Assembly: GCA_030531185.1 (NCBI GenBank)
Contig: JAUNOG010000009.1
Span: 1 to 61,303 of the forward strand
Length of the DNA: 61,303 nt
Reading direction: 5' to 3'
From: Ruminococcus sp.
GTDB lineage: Bacteria > Bacillota > Clostridia > Oscillospirales > Ruminococcaceae
This document shows, one piece after another, positions 45,087 through 54,542 of this stretch (position 1 is its first letter; every line of letters starts with the position of its first letter). The notes beneath the pieces were generated by a model. It saw only the letters and a list, made by a program, of their open reading frames with translations. It ran no database searches and had not been told where the DNA came from. The translations under genes were made by a program, and so were the position numbers.

Positions 45087-45284
45087 TTGAATTCAGACAA
45101 GTTTCAAAGCGCGGTAGGAATACTTAAATCCAAAGCTGAACAGCTTGACAGAACGCCTAAAAAGTCCGATCTTACAGAAAAAGAGCTTTGCTTTGTCAAA
45201 GGCGTTCTGGGACCTTTCCCGCGCGCCCTTGAAAAGGCGGGACTTAAAGAACCAAGAAAACCCAAAGGCGGAAAACGTAAATAA
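45087..45284 (+). CDS. Small basic protein with homing-endonuclease-associated repeat (HNR-like)
   Basis: 65 residues beginning at a TTG placed 7 nt after GGGGAGG. The centre reads LDRTPKKSDLTE then LGPFPRALEKAGLKEP, which fits the HNR motif (xRTPxxxDL ... FGSxxKALxxAGLxP), and the C terminus is basic (KPKGGKRK). HNR repeats are small DNA-binding helices in homing endonucleases and stand-alone proteins. No nuclease domain is present. First gene after the riboswitch terminator, so its expression is B12-dependent; its role is unknown. Confidence 0.7.
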   Translation: MNSDKFQSAVGILKSKAEQLDRTPKKSDLTEKELCFVKGVLGPFPRALEKAGLKEPRKPKGGKRK

Positions 45285-45336
45285 TTATTCTATACTGGCG
45301 GTAAAATTTTATATTTTACACAAAGGAGAAAGAACT

Positions 45337-47400
45337 ATGAAAAAGACACTTTCAAGGACGCTCTGTGCGGCTTGCGCGGCTTTAATTGCCGTAAGCTCGG
45401 CTATGTGCGTATCCGCAGAAAACTGGGAACTGTACCGAGGAAACGCTGAGAACAACGGCGCTGTAACAGCTAAAACTCCCGTATCCGCCGATACTTCGGC
45501 TCTTTACTGGGCTACTAAAGCAGGTACCGACTGGACGGACGCTCCGTCGCCGATCACAATGGCTGATGACGAGATCGTTTTCACCTCGGGTACAAAGCTT
45601 ATGGCTATCGATAAAGAAACAGGTGAGTTCAGCGGCAAATCTGCCGATCTTGCGGGCTCTTTGGGATATGCTCTTGCCGCTCCCGTTTATGAAGACGGAA
45701 TGATCTTCGTGGAAATGGACGGCGTTATTCAGGCGTTTGACGCCGAGACCTTTGAGTCCCTTTGGGTCTACACCGACGAAAAGGGCGGTTCGGGATATTC
45801 CTCTATCGCCTACAGCGACGGATATATTTACGCGGGCTTTAACAATACGTACTCCACGGGAGATAAGAAGTCTAACTTTGTTTGTATTGACGTGACCGAC
45901 GAGGACACGTCCACAGGCACAGAGGCTAAACAGGCTGAATGGATATACACCGTCAACGACGGCTGGTACTGTGCAAGCGCCTATATTTCGGATAATTATG
46001 TTGCAGTAGGAGCCGAGGACGGCGGCAAGGAGTTTGCCGTATTTTCAGTCCTCGACAAGAAAACGGGCGAGGTCATCGACAGCTACGATAAGGTAAAAGG
46101 AGACATAAGAAGTACGGTAGTTTACGATAATGAAACGGGTCTGTGCTGCTTTACGTCTGCCAACGGATTTTTCTACACTGCCGACATTGACGAAAACGGC
46201 AATATCAAGGAAGTCAAGGAAATCGACCTGGGCGGAGCGACCACCTGCACTCCCGTTGTCGCAAACGGCAGAGCCTATGTGGGCGTAAACGGAACAGGCT
46301 GGACGGCTTACAACGGCAGCGGAATTGCGGTTATCGATATGGCTGAGGGAAAGGTAGCTTACAAGGCTGAGACTATGGGCTATCCTCAGGCGGCAGGACT
46401 TCTTACAACCGCTTACACAGACGAGGACGGCTATAACTATGTTTATTTTACAGAGAACACACAGCCAAGCGAAATACGTTACATCAAGGATAAAAAGGGC
46501 GTAACGGAGGTCGTTGACCCGTCTGTTGAAAACGGCAAAAGCTGCGCTCCCGTGCTGTTCACTCCTGCGGGAGAACAGTCGCAGTATTGCCTTTGCAGTC
46601 TGATATGCGACGAGGACGGAACGCTTTACTTCAAGAACGACTCCTCGTATATAATGGCGGTAGGCTCAACGGTCACAGACCTCGGCTGCGAATACAGCGA
46701 GCTTTACAAAGAGGGCGAGGCTCCCGATTTCAAGGTTACGGCGAAGTTTGCAAACGGCGTTACAAAGGACGTTTCCGACAAGGTAACATACGACGTTGAC
46801 AAGTTTGGCACGGACGACATTACGGTAACTCTTACATACGGCTACGCCCTTTACAGCGACGGCGAAAACGGTGCGGGAACGGAAGTAAAGCCTGTTTCCG
46901 AAACGGTTGACGTAACGGTACTTGCAGCTGATGATTACGACAAGGTCATGAACGTTATCGAGCTTGCCGACGCTATCCCCGCAACGGTAACGCTTAAAGA
47001 CAAGGAAACGATAGAAAACGCAGAGAAAGCTTACGCAGAGCTTGACGAAAATCTCAAAAAGTACGTTGAGGAATACGCAGACGTTATCAAGTCCGCAAGA
47101 GAGGCTTACGACAAGCTGGCTGAGGAAAGCAGTTCGAGTTCGCAAAACTCGTCCCAGCCGGAAAGCAGCTCGTCTTCCGAAAGCTCTTCTGAGACTGAGA
47201 GCAGTTCCGATACGGATAGCAGCTCCGTTACCGACAGCAGTTCAAAAACGGACAGTTCCGACAGCAAGGCAGGCTCTTCTTCCTCAAAGGCGGCTTCAAA
47301 TGCGAATTCCGCTAACCCTGCAACAGGCGCAGGCTTAGGCGGTCTGGCACTTGCGGCTGCGGCGCTTGCGGGAGCAGTAGTTATCAGGAAAAGAAAATAA
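45337..47400 (+). CDS. Cell-wall-anchored PQQ-type beta-propeller protein
   Basis: 687 residues. Signal peptide ~1-27 (cleavage near VSAEN). Residues ~28-445 are a PQQ-like beta-propeller (WELYRGNAENNGAV, LMAIDKETGEF, VIQAFDAETFESLWVY, IAVIDMAEGKVAYK). An Ig-like strand region (~450-530) and a helical FIVAR-like segment (~535-590) follow. Then a Ser-rich spacer and the C-terminal anchor NPATGAG, hydrophobic helix, RKRK: a sortase-type signal. First large gene of the B12 operon, so probably a surface corrinoid receptor, an inference by context. Confidence 0.85.
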   Translation: MKKTLSRTLCAACAALIAVSSAMCVSAENWELYRGNAENNGAVTAKTPVSADTSALYWATKAGTDWTDAPSPITMADDEIVFTSGTKLMAIDKETGEFSGKSADLAGSLGYALAAPVYEDGMIFVEMDGVIQAFDAETFESLWVYTDEKGGSGYSSIAYSDGYIYAGFNNTYSTGDKKSNFVCIDVTDEDTSTGTEAKQAEWIYTVNDGWYCASAYISDNYVAVGAEDGGKEFAVFSVLDKKTGEVIDSYDKVKGDIRSTVVYDNETGLCCFTSANGFFYTADIDENGNIKEVKEIDLGGATTCTPVVANGRAYVGVNGTGWTAYNGSGIAVIDMAEGKVAYKAETMGYPQAAGLLTTAYTDEDGYNYVYFTENTQPSEIRYIKDKKGVTEVVDPSVENGKSCAPVLFTPAGEQSQYCLCSLICDEDGTLYFKNDSSYIMAVGSTVTDLGCEYSELYKEGEAPDFKVTAKFANGVTKDVSDKVTYDVDKFGTDDITVTLTYGYALYSDGENGAGTEVKPVSETVDVTVLAADDYDKVMNVIELADAIPATVTLKDKETIENAEKAYAELDENLKKYVEEYADVIKSAREAYDKLAEESSSSSQNSSQPESSSSSESSSETESSSDTDSSSVTDSSSKTDSSDSKAGSSSSKAASNANSANPATGAGLGGLALAAAALAGAVVIRKRK

Positions 47401-47486
47401 TATTTAAAGGCATATTCAGCAGGGACGGCGCATAGGGCAGTCCCTGCCGATTGCCGTTTTGATCTTGTAAATTTTCGGAGAAAATT

Positions 47487-49238
47487 ATGAAATTTGTGAA
47501 ATTGCACAGCGTAAAAAGTCACATAGCAGGTCTTGCCGCCGCAGCGGTAATTTTCGGGACTGCGGCTTTTTTCGGTGTGCATTTTTATAACTGCGCTCCT
47601 AAAAAAATTCCCGAAAGACCTGTTTCCGAGGAGGTTTTAAGCCTTATCCCCACGGGTACGCTGAATGACGGTGAGCATACAGACGAGCCTGATAACAGCG
47701 CTGCCGACAACAGCAGCGAAGTCCGACAGGACAAGAACGTGCAGGAAAAGCAGGAGGATAACAGCCCGCAGGCTTCCGAGGACAAACGCACTTCCGATAA
47801 TTCAGAGCAGACCGCCCCGTCTCGGGACATACCCGGAGACGGAGCGGAGAAAACGCCCGCAGAGGTGACAACTCCCGAAAAAGTTAAGGGAAACGATATT
47901 CATTCCGACTATACCCCCGACGGCACAAAAATTCAGGGCGATTTTTTCACGACCTCCATAAAGGACGGCGAAACGGTAAGCGATAAAAATTACAGCTTTA
48001 CCATAACTCAGCTTGACAGCGGTATGACCCTGCGGGACACTCAGGTTTATGTGGACGGAAATGCGGTCTTGCAGTTTGCGGGAAAATGTCTGCTGGCGGA
48101 GGGTGAAAACACTATCCGAGTAGCTTGCTCCTACACCGACGGTACGGGAAAGATCACAAGAGTTTACAAAGACTATACGGTTTATCTGAAAACCGATACC
48201 CCTCCCAAGGAGCCTGATGACGGCAAGCCCGCAGAGCCGTTCGGGCTTGACACAGACCTTGCGGACAAAACGGTTTACGATGAGAATTTCAGCTTTTACG
48301 CAAGGCTTACGGGTGCGGACGAAAACGCGAAGATCACAGTAAAGCTGGAAAACTCAAAGCTTGACGGCAGTAACGGACAGTATTCCTGCACGCTTGCCTA
48401 CGGAGAAAATACCGTAAGAGTAGCGGGACGAAACGGCTCGGGCGAAAGCTTTTCCTACGTTTATACAGTAAGCTGTTATCCTCCCGTTGCCGACGAGGAT
48501 AAACCCAAGCTTGACAGCATAAACATATACGACGGATTTACCGTCAAAGGCTCGGCATTCTCGCTGTCTCTTTACGCCTCCGACAAGAACGACGGACGTA
48601 TTTACTCAGACAGAATTGCGCTTTCCGTTAACGGGAATACCCTCCGCCCAAGCTGGGAGGACAGCGGAGAAACGGGATATATTCTTCCGCTGAACGCAGG
48701 CGAAAACAGTCTGATGATAAGTCTCTCCGACGGACAGGGGCGAACTAATGATTACTACTATGTTATAAATTCCCAAGGGGCTTCTCAGGGCGAAGAGATA
48801 GGACGCGTTTCCATTTCTCTCAGCGCAGAGCTTGCGGGACTTTACGATCTGTGCAGCGACGATTACTTTCCCATTTACGAAGGCGAAAGCGGTTATGACG
48901 CCGTATGCAGATTTTTAACGGACAACGGCTTTGAAGTAACTTCCAAGCCCGACAGCGGATATATCAGCCGCATAAGCAAGACGGGAGCGTTCAGCGGAGC
49001 ATATCTCACCGACGCGGCAAGGGAATATGCGCAGGCTCAGGGCGTTTCCGAGACCGCGCCCTGCGGAGAGGACAGTCTGGGAGAATACGACTTCACCCAA
49101 GGCTCGGGCTGGATATATATGCGAAACGGCGATGTGCCCTCCTACGGATTGAACGGCGCGGTATTCGGCGACGGCGACAGCATTTGCCTGAAATTCACAG
49201 CGGCATACGGCAACGACATTCGCGACGGACTTGCATAG
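47487..49238 (+). CDS. Membrane-anchored Ig-like protein with C-terminal DUF4430-type domain
   Basis: 583 residues. Anchor helix ~12-33 (HIAGLAAAAVIFGTAAFFGV), a disordered Asp/Glu/Ser/Pro-rich stalk (~45-135), three Ig/Big-like beta units (~150-235, ~245-330, ~340-425; each ends in GENTIRV, GENTVRV or GENSLMI), and a C-terminal domain (~440-583) with FPIYEGESGYDAVCRFLTDNGF and GSGWIYMRNGDVPSYGLNGAV, the DUF4430/transcobalamin beta-domain pattern. The domain fold is that of the C-terminal part of transcobalamin. Confidence 0.78.
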   Translation: MKFVKLHSVKSHIAGLAAAAVIFGTAAFFGVHFYNCAPKKIPERPVSEEVLSLIPTGTLNDGEHTDEPDNSAADNSSEVRQDKNVQEKQEDNSPQASEDKRTSDNSEQTAPSRDIPGDGAEKTPAEVTTPEKVKGNDIHSDYTPDGTKIQGDFFTTSIKDGETVSDKNYSFTITQLDSGMTLRDTQVYVDGNAVLQFAGKCLLAEGENTIRVACSYTDGTGKITRVYKDYTVYLKTDTPPKEPDDGKPAEPFGLDTDLADKTVYDENFSFYARLTGADENAKITVKLENSKLDGSNGQYSCTLAYGENTVRVAGRNGSGESFSYVYTVSCYPPVADEDKPKLDSINIYDGFTVKGSAFSLSLYASDKNDGRIYSDRIALSVNGNTLRPSWEDSGETGYILPLNAGENSLMISLSDGQGRTNDYYYVINSQGASQGEEIGRVSISLSAELAGLYDLCSDDYFPIYEGESGYDAVCRFLTDNGFEVTSKPDSGYISRISKTGAFSGAYLTDAAREYAQAQGVSETAPCGEDSLGEYDFTQGSGWIYMRNGDVPSYGLNGAVFGDGDSICLKFTAAYGNDIRDGLA

Positions 49239-49249
49239 AGGTAACGCAG

Positions 49250-50557
49250 ATGAAGATACTAAGATTTTCTGAAATTATACTTGCCGTACTTCTTAGCGCG
49301 CTGATGATTATTTCACCTGTATCGGACATTTCCGCTCAGGGCATTTCGGACGACTGTCTTAAAGAATACGCTGAGGGCATTGTGAAATACGAAAAAAGCG
49401 TTTCAGGCATTCCCGCAGAGGACAGCCTTTTCTCGGGAAAATTCCTTGAATATGCAGGTCGGGACAGCGCAGACTGGTTTGTTATAGGCGCTTCCCGAAT
49501 GGGGCTTGACGAGGACTATGAAAGCTACTACTATGCATTTGCCGAAAATCTGTCCGAAAACGAAGATGACCTGAAAGCTACGGATTGGCAAAGATACACG
49601 CTTACAGCTCTTTCCTGCGGAGGAGACCCCGAGGACATAAACGGGATAAACGCACCGAAAAAGGGAGTTTACGGCGGCGAAAATCCCGGCAGACAGGGTC
49701 TCAACGGCTGGATATGGGCTTTGATAGCTCTTGACTCATACGGCTTTGAAACTCCCGAAAATGGGTCGATCGACAGGGATAGAATAATAAACGAGATAAT
49801 TTCGTCTCAGCTTCCCGACGGCGGCTTTGCTCTCGGCGGAGACGCAGGAGACTGCGATTTGACCGCAATGGCGGTGCAGGCTTTGTCCGTCCACACAAAA
49901 GAACGTGAGGACGTAAAAGACAGCGTAGAAAAAGCCCTAGACTTCCTGAGCCGACAGCTTTCCGAAAAAGATTTTGAAAACTGCGAAACTGTTGCGCAGA
50001 CCCTTTGCGCGCTGTGCTGTGCGGATATCAATTACGGCTCGGACGAAAGATTTACCGCAGACGGAAATCTTCTTGAAAGTCTCCTCGAATACCGAAACGC
50101 CGACGGAGGATTTTCTCATATCAAGGGGGAGGACAGCGATCCTTTAGCCTCGTCTCAGGCGCTGCTTGCGCTTGCCGCAGTTTACAGGTACGAAAACGGA
50201 ATGTGCGGACTTTACTATTTCAGCGGAGATTTTACTCCCCGTACATATACGTTTGATAAAGCTCCCTCGGACGAAAATCAGAGGGAGATAAACGCTATAA
50301 ACGCCGAGATAATGCAGGGGCTTTATCCCTTTGAAAAGCTTGACGGCGAACAGAAAAAACGTCTTGAAGAGCTTTACGAAAGAACGTTGAAATTACCCGA
50401 AAGCGACAGGGAAAAAATCACGGGCTATGAAAAAATGAAAGAAATATGCGAGAGCAAACTGTCGGCAAGGACGATAATTTCAGCCGTATCACTGCTGATA
50501 ATAACAGCGCTTGCAACCATACTTCGTATAAAGCGTTACAAAGGAGAAAAGAAATGA
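49250..50557 (+). CDS. Exported alpha/alpha-toroid protein (transcobalamin alpha-domain-like)
   Basis: 435 residues. Signal peptide ~1-28; ~30-375 is a helical toroid with terpene-cyclase/prenyltransferase-type turns (SSQLPDGGFALGGDAGDCDLTAMAVQAL, cut here: PDGGFALGGDAGDCD; later NADGGFSHIKGEDSD), then a helical stalk and a C-terminal membrane helix (~408-428) with a KRYKGEKK end. Family members with this fold include the alpha domain of transcobalamin/intrinsic factor. The ATG at 49250 follows AGAGG; the upstream frame overlaps the previous gene. Overlaps the MoxR gene by 4 nt. Confidence 0.78.
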   Translation: MKILRFSEIILAVLLSALMIISPVSDISAQGISDDCLKEYAEGIVKYEKSVSGIPAEDSLFSGKFLEYAGRDSADWFVIGASRMGLDEDYESYYYAFAENLSENEDDLKATDWQRYTLTALSCGGDPEDINGINAPKKGVYGGENPGRQGLNGWIWALIALDSYGFETPENGSIDRDRIINEIISSQLPDGGFALGGDAGDCDLTAMAVQALSVHTKEREDVKDSVEKALDFLSRQLSEKDFENCETVAQTLCALCCADINYGSDERFTADGNLLESLLEYRNADGGFSHIKGEDSDPLASSQALLALAAVYRYENGMCGLYYFSGDFTPRTYTFDKAPSDENQREINAINAEIMQGLYPFEKLDGEQKKRLEELYERTLKLPESDREKITGYEKMKEICESKLSARTIISAVSLLIITALATILRIKRYKGEKK

Positions 50558-51483
50558 ACAGAATAACGCAAGACATTCTCAATGAAATAAAAAAGGTTAT
50601 ACAGGGCAAGGATGAAGTTATTTTGAATGTTCTTTCCGCATTTTTTGCGGGAGGACACATTCTGCTTGAGGACTTGCAGGGCGTGGGAAAGACTACCCTT
50701 GCGCTTGCCGTTTCCAAATGCTTTGGACTTGATTTTGGCAGAATTCAGCTTACACCCGATACCGTTGCGGGGGACATTACGGGCTTTACCGCATACGACA
50801 GCAAGACGGGAAAATTCTCCTTTCACAGCGGAGCGGCAATGACAAATCTCCTGCTTGCGGACGAGCTTAACAGAACCTCGGGCAAGACCCAGTCGGCTCT
50901 GCTGGAGGCTATGGAGGAGGGAAAATGTACCGTTGACGGCGTTACCTACGAGCTTCCAAAGCCCTTTACCGTCATTGCGACCCAGAACCCCAAAGGCTCT
51001 GCGGGAACGTCCGAGCTGCCCGTTTCTCAGCTTGACAGATTTATGGTACGGCTTTCCATAGGACAGCCCGACAGAGACAGTCTTGTGGAGATACTCAAAA
51101 GCCGAAATGCGGGCGAAGAGCCTCTTGACGAGGTAAAACAGGTCTGCGGAAAGGACAGGCTTCTGGAGATACGCAAAGAATGCGGAGAAATTTTTATCAG
51201 CCGTCCCGTTCTGGACTATATCGCAGACTTATGTGAAAAATCCCACAGCAGTGAAAAAATTCTATGCGGGATTTCCCCGAGAGGGGCTATCTCGCTGATG
51301 AAAATTTCCAAAGCCAAAGCGTATACGGAGGGCAGAGATTATGTAATTCCCGCCGATGTTAGAGCGAATTTCATTAACGTCTGCGCGCACAGAATTGTCC
51401 TTGCAGGTTATTCGGACAATGCCGCCGACGCGCTGAATGAGATACTGTCGGAAGTACCCTGTCCCGAAAATGTGAGGAGCTAG
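50554..51483 (+). CDS. MoxR-family AAA+ ATPase
   Basis: 309 residues. Walker A LEDLQGVGKTT, Walker B LLADELNRTS, sensor 1 VIATQNPKGSAGTSELP, arginine finger region LDRFMVRL, and the C-terminal lid with SPRGAISLMKISKAKA. MoxR ATPases act as chaperones in maturation of protein complexes, usually with a DUF58 partner, as here. ATGA overlap with the toroid gene. Confidence 0.92.
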   Translation: MNRITQDILNEIKKVIQGKDEVILNVLSAFFAGGHILLEDLQGVGKTTLALAVSKCFGLDFGRIQLTPDTVAGDITGFTAYDSKTGKFSFHSGAAMTNLLLADELNRTSGKTQSALLEAMEEGKCTVDGVTYELPKPFTVIATQNPKGSAGTSELPVSQLDRFMVRLSIGQPDRDSLVEILKSRNAGEEPLDEVKQVCGKDRLLEIRKECGEIFISRPVLDYIADLCEKSHSSEKILCGISPRGAISLMKISKAKAYTEGRDYVIPADVRANFINVCAHRIVLAGYSDNAADALNEILSEVPCPENVRS

Positions 51484-51484
51484 T

Positions 51485-52471
51485 ATGCGTATTGCAGTTT
51501 GGCTTGCCGTGACTGTTCTGTCGGTATGGATTGGATACTATTTCCCCGCTTTGTGGTATTTTGCGGGAGCAATGATAATTTTCACGCTGATATGCATTGT
51601 TCACGCAAGGATTTCCAAGCCTGCTCTTTCGGGGGAGGTAACAGACTGTACAGTCCTCAAAAATGATGAACATAAAGTTGACCTTGTACTTACGGGATTT
51701 ACAAGGTTCGCAAGCGCCGAGCTTGTTTGCGAAAATACGCTTACCAAACATACGCAAAGGGTCAAGCTGAAAGTCCCTCCCTCGAAAAATCCTGCTGAAT
51801 TTTCGCTGAAAATCAAGTCCGAGGACTGCGGAAGGCTTGAATTTTCCCTTGCAAAGCTGAGGGTTTACGATTTGTGCGGATTAACCTATAAAACCGTTAC
51901 CGCGCAGATATCGGGAAACGTCATATGCATTCCCGATTTTATCCCGGAATACCGGCAGACTGTTTCGGAATACATACAAGACCGTACTGCAAAACCCACA
52001 GGATACGAGCTTTCGGGGGCAAAGGAATATGTTCAGGGAGACGATCTGAGGCGCATTAATCACAAGCTTACTCTGAGATTTCAAAAGCCGTACGTCAACG
52101 AATTTACTCCCGAAAATCCCTGTTCGCTGTGCCTGTTTTTTGATCTTGCCTGCGAAAACGGCAATTTCGGAGATTTTGACAGCCTTATGGAAAAATACGT
52201 CTCCTGCGGCAAAACGCTTACGGATAGCGGCGCAGTATGGCAGGGCGCTTTTTTTGACGGCGCGGGTTACATTGTCCGCCAAATCGACAGTACGGATGCT
52301 TTTAACAGCTTTGTTAAAACTCTTATTTCATCGGAAAGCGCGCAGCGGAATTCCGATATAACAGGATTTCCCGAGGACGGTAAGGAACGGAAGATCATCT
52401 GCTTTACTCTGAACAAGGTCCACAGGAACAATATGGAATTTATAAGCGCAGGAGGGGACGAAGATGAATAG
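51485..52471 (+). CDS. DUF58 family protein
   Basis: 328 residues: two N-terminal membrane helices (~5-40), a beta-rich middle, then the DUF58 core YVQGDDLRRINHKLTLR followed by vWA-like strands (SLCLFFDLA). The usual motif ends IHW; here it is INH. DUF58 proteins accompany MoxR ATPases and transglutaminase-like membrane proteins. Begins 1 nt after the MoxR stop and overlaps the next gene by 8 nt. Confidence 0.88.
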   Translation: MRIAVWLAVTVLSVWIGYYFPALWYFAGAMIIFTLICIVHARISKPALSGEVTDCTVLKNDEHKVDLVLTGFTRFASAELVCENTLTKHTQRVKLKVPPSKNPAEFSLKIKSEDCGRLEFSLAKLRVYDLCGLTYKTVTAQISGNVICIPDFIPEYRQTVSEYIQDRTAKPTGYELSGAKEYVQGDDLRRINHKLTLRFQKPYVNEFTPENPCSLCLFFDLACENGNFGDFDSLMEKYVSCGKTLTDSGAVWQGAFFDGAGYIVRQIDSTDAFNSFVKTLISSESAQRNSDITGFPEDGKERKIICFTLNKVHRNNMEFISAGGDEDE

Positions 52472-54524
52472 ACTGTCCCTTACGGCGGAAAATAAGCTCG
52501 AGGAGAAAAGGATTTCACTATACGAAACCGTAATATTTGCCCTTTGTACTTTGCTTTTTACAATGCTTGCATTCAGGGGTCTTGACGTTAAAATATCTCC
52601 TGCTCTGCCTGCTGTATGTTTCCTTTTGAGCGGAGCGGTCAAGGCGGTTTCGGAGAAATTTTCAAAGTGGCTTGCGCTTATTCCCGCTGTGATCTCTGCG
52701 GGAATTGCAATGATTTTCACAAGATTTGCGGCAGAGTTTTATTTCCTCACCGACAAGGCGGGTAATATCCTTGCGAAAAATAACCGCACGCTTTTTTTTC
52801 CGACGGACGAAAAAACGGCTGAACCGCTGATTTCGGTAATTCTGCTGTCGGCGGTATTATCCTCGGCGGGTGCGCTTGTACCGCAAAGAGTTTATCTGCT
52901 GTTCCTTGCAGTCTGCGGAGCGGTTTTCAGCGGCTGTTTTGACTGTATGAGCATATACGCCGCACTGCTGTGCGCTCTTGCGGCGGTATGTCTGTTGACG
53001 GACTTGAAAAGCTCCCCAAAAGCCGCGGCGTTTTTTGCGGTACTAACGGCGGTGGTAATGTCTGCCGGGTACTTTGCAGGACTGCATAATTTCTCGGAAA
53101 ACAGCAAATATAAGATACCCGAATGCGAGATCGAGGTCGTGCTTGAAAAACCTCAGCCTATGTATCTCCGTGAGCGGACGGAGCAGAGCGGAAATCCCGC
53201 AGAGTATTCAGACAGCTTTTACTGGCTTTACGAGGAGGATTTTTTCCCGCTTACCCAGACAAAAAATCTGTACTCCGCCGTAGGAGAAACTCAGCTGCGC
53301 AAGGTTACAGTCAACGTCAAGAGCGGCAGTCTGTCTCATCCGCTTGTACCATACGGTACGGCGGACTGCGAAAATGTCTCTGCGGATAAAAATTCTCTGG
53401 GCGGTGAATATCCCTCGGGAAACAGTAATTTCTACTCCTATGAAATTTCAGAGGACTATATTTCCGACGGGCTGAAAAATCTGTCCGCGCTCGGAAAAAA
53501 TGCGGAAAAATCAGAGGAATACTTAAAGCTTGAACAGCTTTACAGGGAATATGTATACGGCGAATTTACGGCGATATCCGAAAAAGACAGCGAAACTGCA
53601 TCCGCTATGGGACTTACCGTAAAGCCGTCCGCCGATGAAAAGCTGAAAGCGGTAAAGGACTATTTCGCGCAGAACATTACCGCCGATCACAATGTTACCG
53701 AAAATCCTCAAAGTCTGTCTCAGCTCGGCGAGGTAAGCCGTAAGGGAAACGCCCTTGACTACGCTTATTCTGCGGTCAAACTTCTGCGGTATGAGGGTCT
53801 CCCCGCAAGGCTGTGCGGAGGGTATGTTATCGACAGGGAAACTGCGGAAAACACACCGCCTAACGGAGCAATTACCCTTACCGCTGAGAATTATCACTAC
53901 TGGGCTGAATACTATCTTGACGGGGTAGGCTGGCTGCCGCTGGAGGTTTTCCCCGACTATGCGGATATGATAAAGACCTCTGCATACGACGGCGGTGAAA
54001 CGGCTGAAAACAGCGGCACGGACGCGCTTAACAGTCCTCAGTCTCAGCAGAGTGCGGAAACCCAACAAGCTCCCGAAAACGCCTCGGAAATCACCGATAC
54101 CGAGGCAGATGAAAAGCCGTCTTACGCGGTAATTTCCGTTATTTCAATCCTGAGCGTTATCTTGCTGTTTATACTCGTTCAGCGCGTCAAGGCTTTAATA
54201 AAACGGAGAAAACGCAGTTGCTCAGACCCGCTTTGCAGGGCTAGGGAAAATCATACTCAGGCGTTAAAACTCCTTGCAGTAACGAGGAGAGACATTACTC
54301 TTCCTCCCGAAAAGCTTGCCGTTTCTCTGGGGGAGAATAAAGCTAAAGACGCTTATGAAAAGTCCGAAAGAGTGATGTCAAAAGCATTCTATTCGGACAA
54401 GAAAATTACAGCAGACGAGGCGAAAAAATGTGCGGAATTCTATAAGTCCGCAAGAAAAACATTCAGCGCCGAGTGCGGATCGTTCAGAAAAATTTATCTC
54501 ATTTTATTCAGAGGGCTGTACTGA
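52464..54524 (+). CDS. Polytopic transglutaminase-like protein lacking the catalytic Cys (TgpA-type)
   Basis: 686 residues. About six membrane helices in the first ~210 residues, an extracellular region, a transglutaminase-like domain at ~385-520, a last membrane helix (~555-577) and a cytoplasmic tail. In the transglutaminase core the catalytic site that is normally GxCxxFA reads GNALDYA, so the Cys is Ala; the His is kept in YHYWAEYYLDGVGWLPLEV. It is therefore probably non-catalytic. Third member of the MoxR-DUF58-TgpA trio. Confidence 0.85.
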   Translation: MNRLSLTAENKLEEKRISLYETVIFALCTLLFTMLAFRGLDVKISPALPAVCFLLSGAVKAVSEKFSKWLALIPAVISAGIAMIFTRFAAEFYFLTDKAGNILAKNNRTLFFPTDEKTAEPLISVILLSAVLSSAGALVPQRVYLLFLAVCGAVFSGCFDCMSIYAALLCALAAVCLLTDLKSSPKAAAFFAVLTAVVMSAGYFAGLHNFSENSKYKIPECEIEVVLEKPQPMYLRERTEQSGNPAEYSDSFYWLYEEDFFPLTQTKNLYSAVGETQLRKVTVNVKSGSLSHPLVPYGTADCENVSADKNSLGGEYPSGNSNFYSYEISEDYISDGLKNLSALGKNAEKSEEYLKLEQLYREYVYGEFTAISEKDSETASAMGLTVKPSADEKLKAVKDYFAQNITADHNVTENPQSLSQLGEVSRKGNALDYAYSAVKLLRYEGLPARLCGGYVIDRETAENTPPNGAITLTAENYHYWAEYYLDGVGWLPLEVFPDYADMIKTSAYDGGETAENSGTDALNSPQSQQSAETQQAPENASEITDTEADEKPSYAVISVISILSVILLFILVQRVKALIKRRKRSCSDPLCRARENHTQALKLLAVTRRDITLPPEKLAVSLGENKAKDAYEKSERVMSKAFYSDKKITADEAKKCAEFYKSARKTFSAECGSFRKIYLILFRGLY

Positions 54525-54542
54525 AAAGGGAGGAGGCAAGCC

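Noticed and set aside
52464..54524. Active transglutaminase or protease
   Set aside because: The catalytic Cys position is Ala (GNALDYA), so an active thiol enzyme is not supported.
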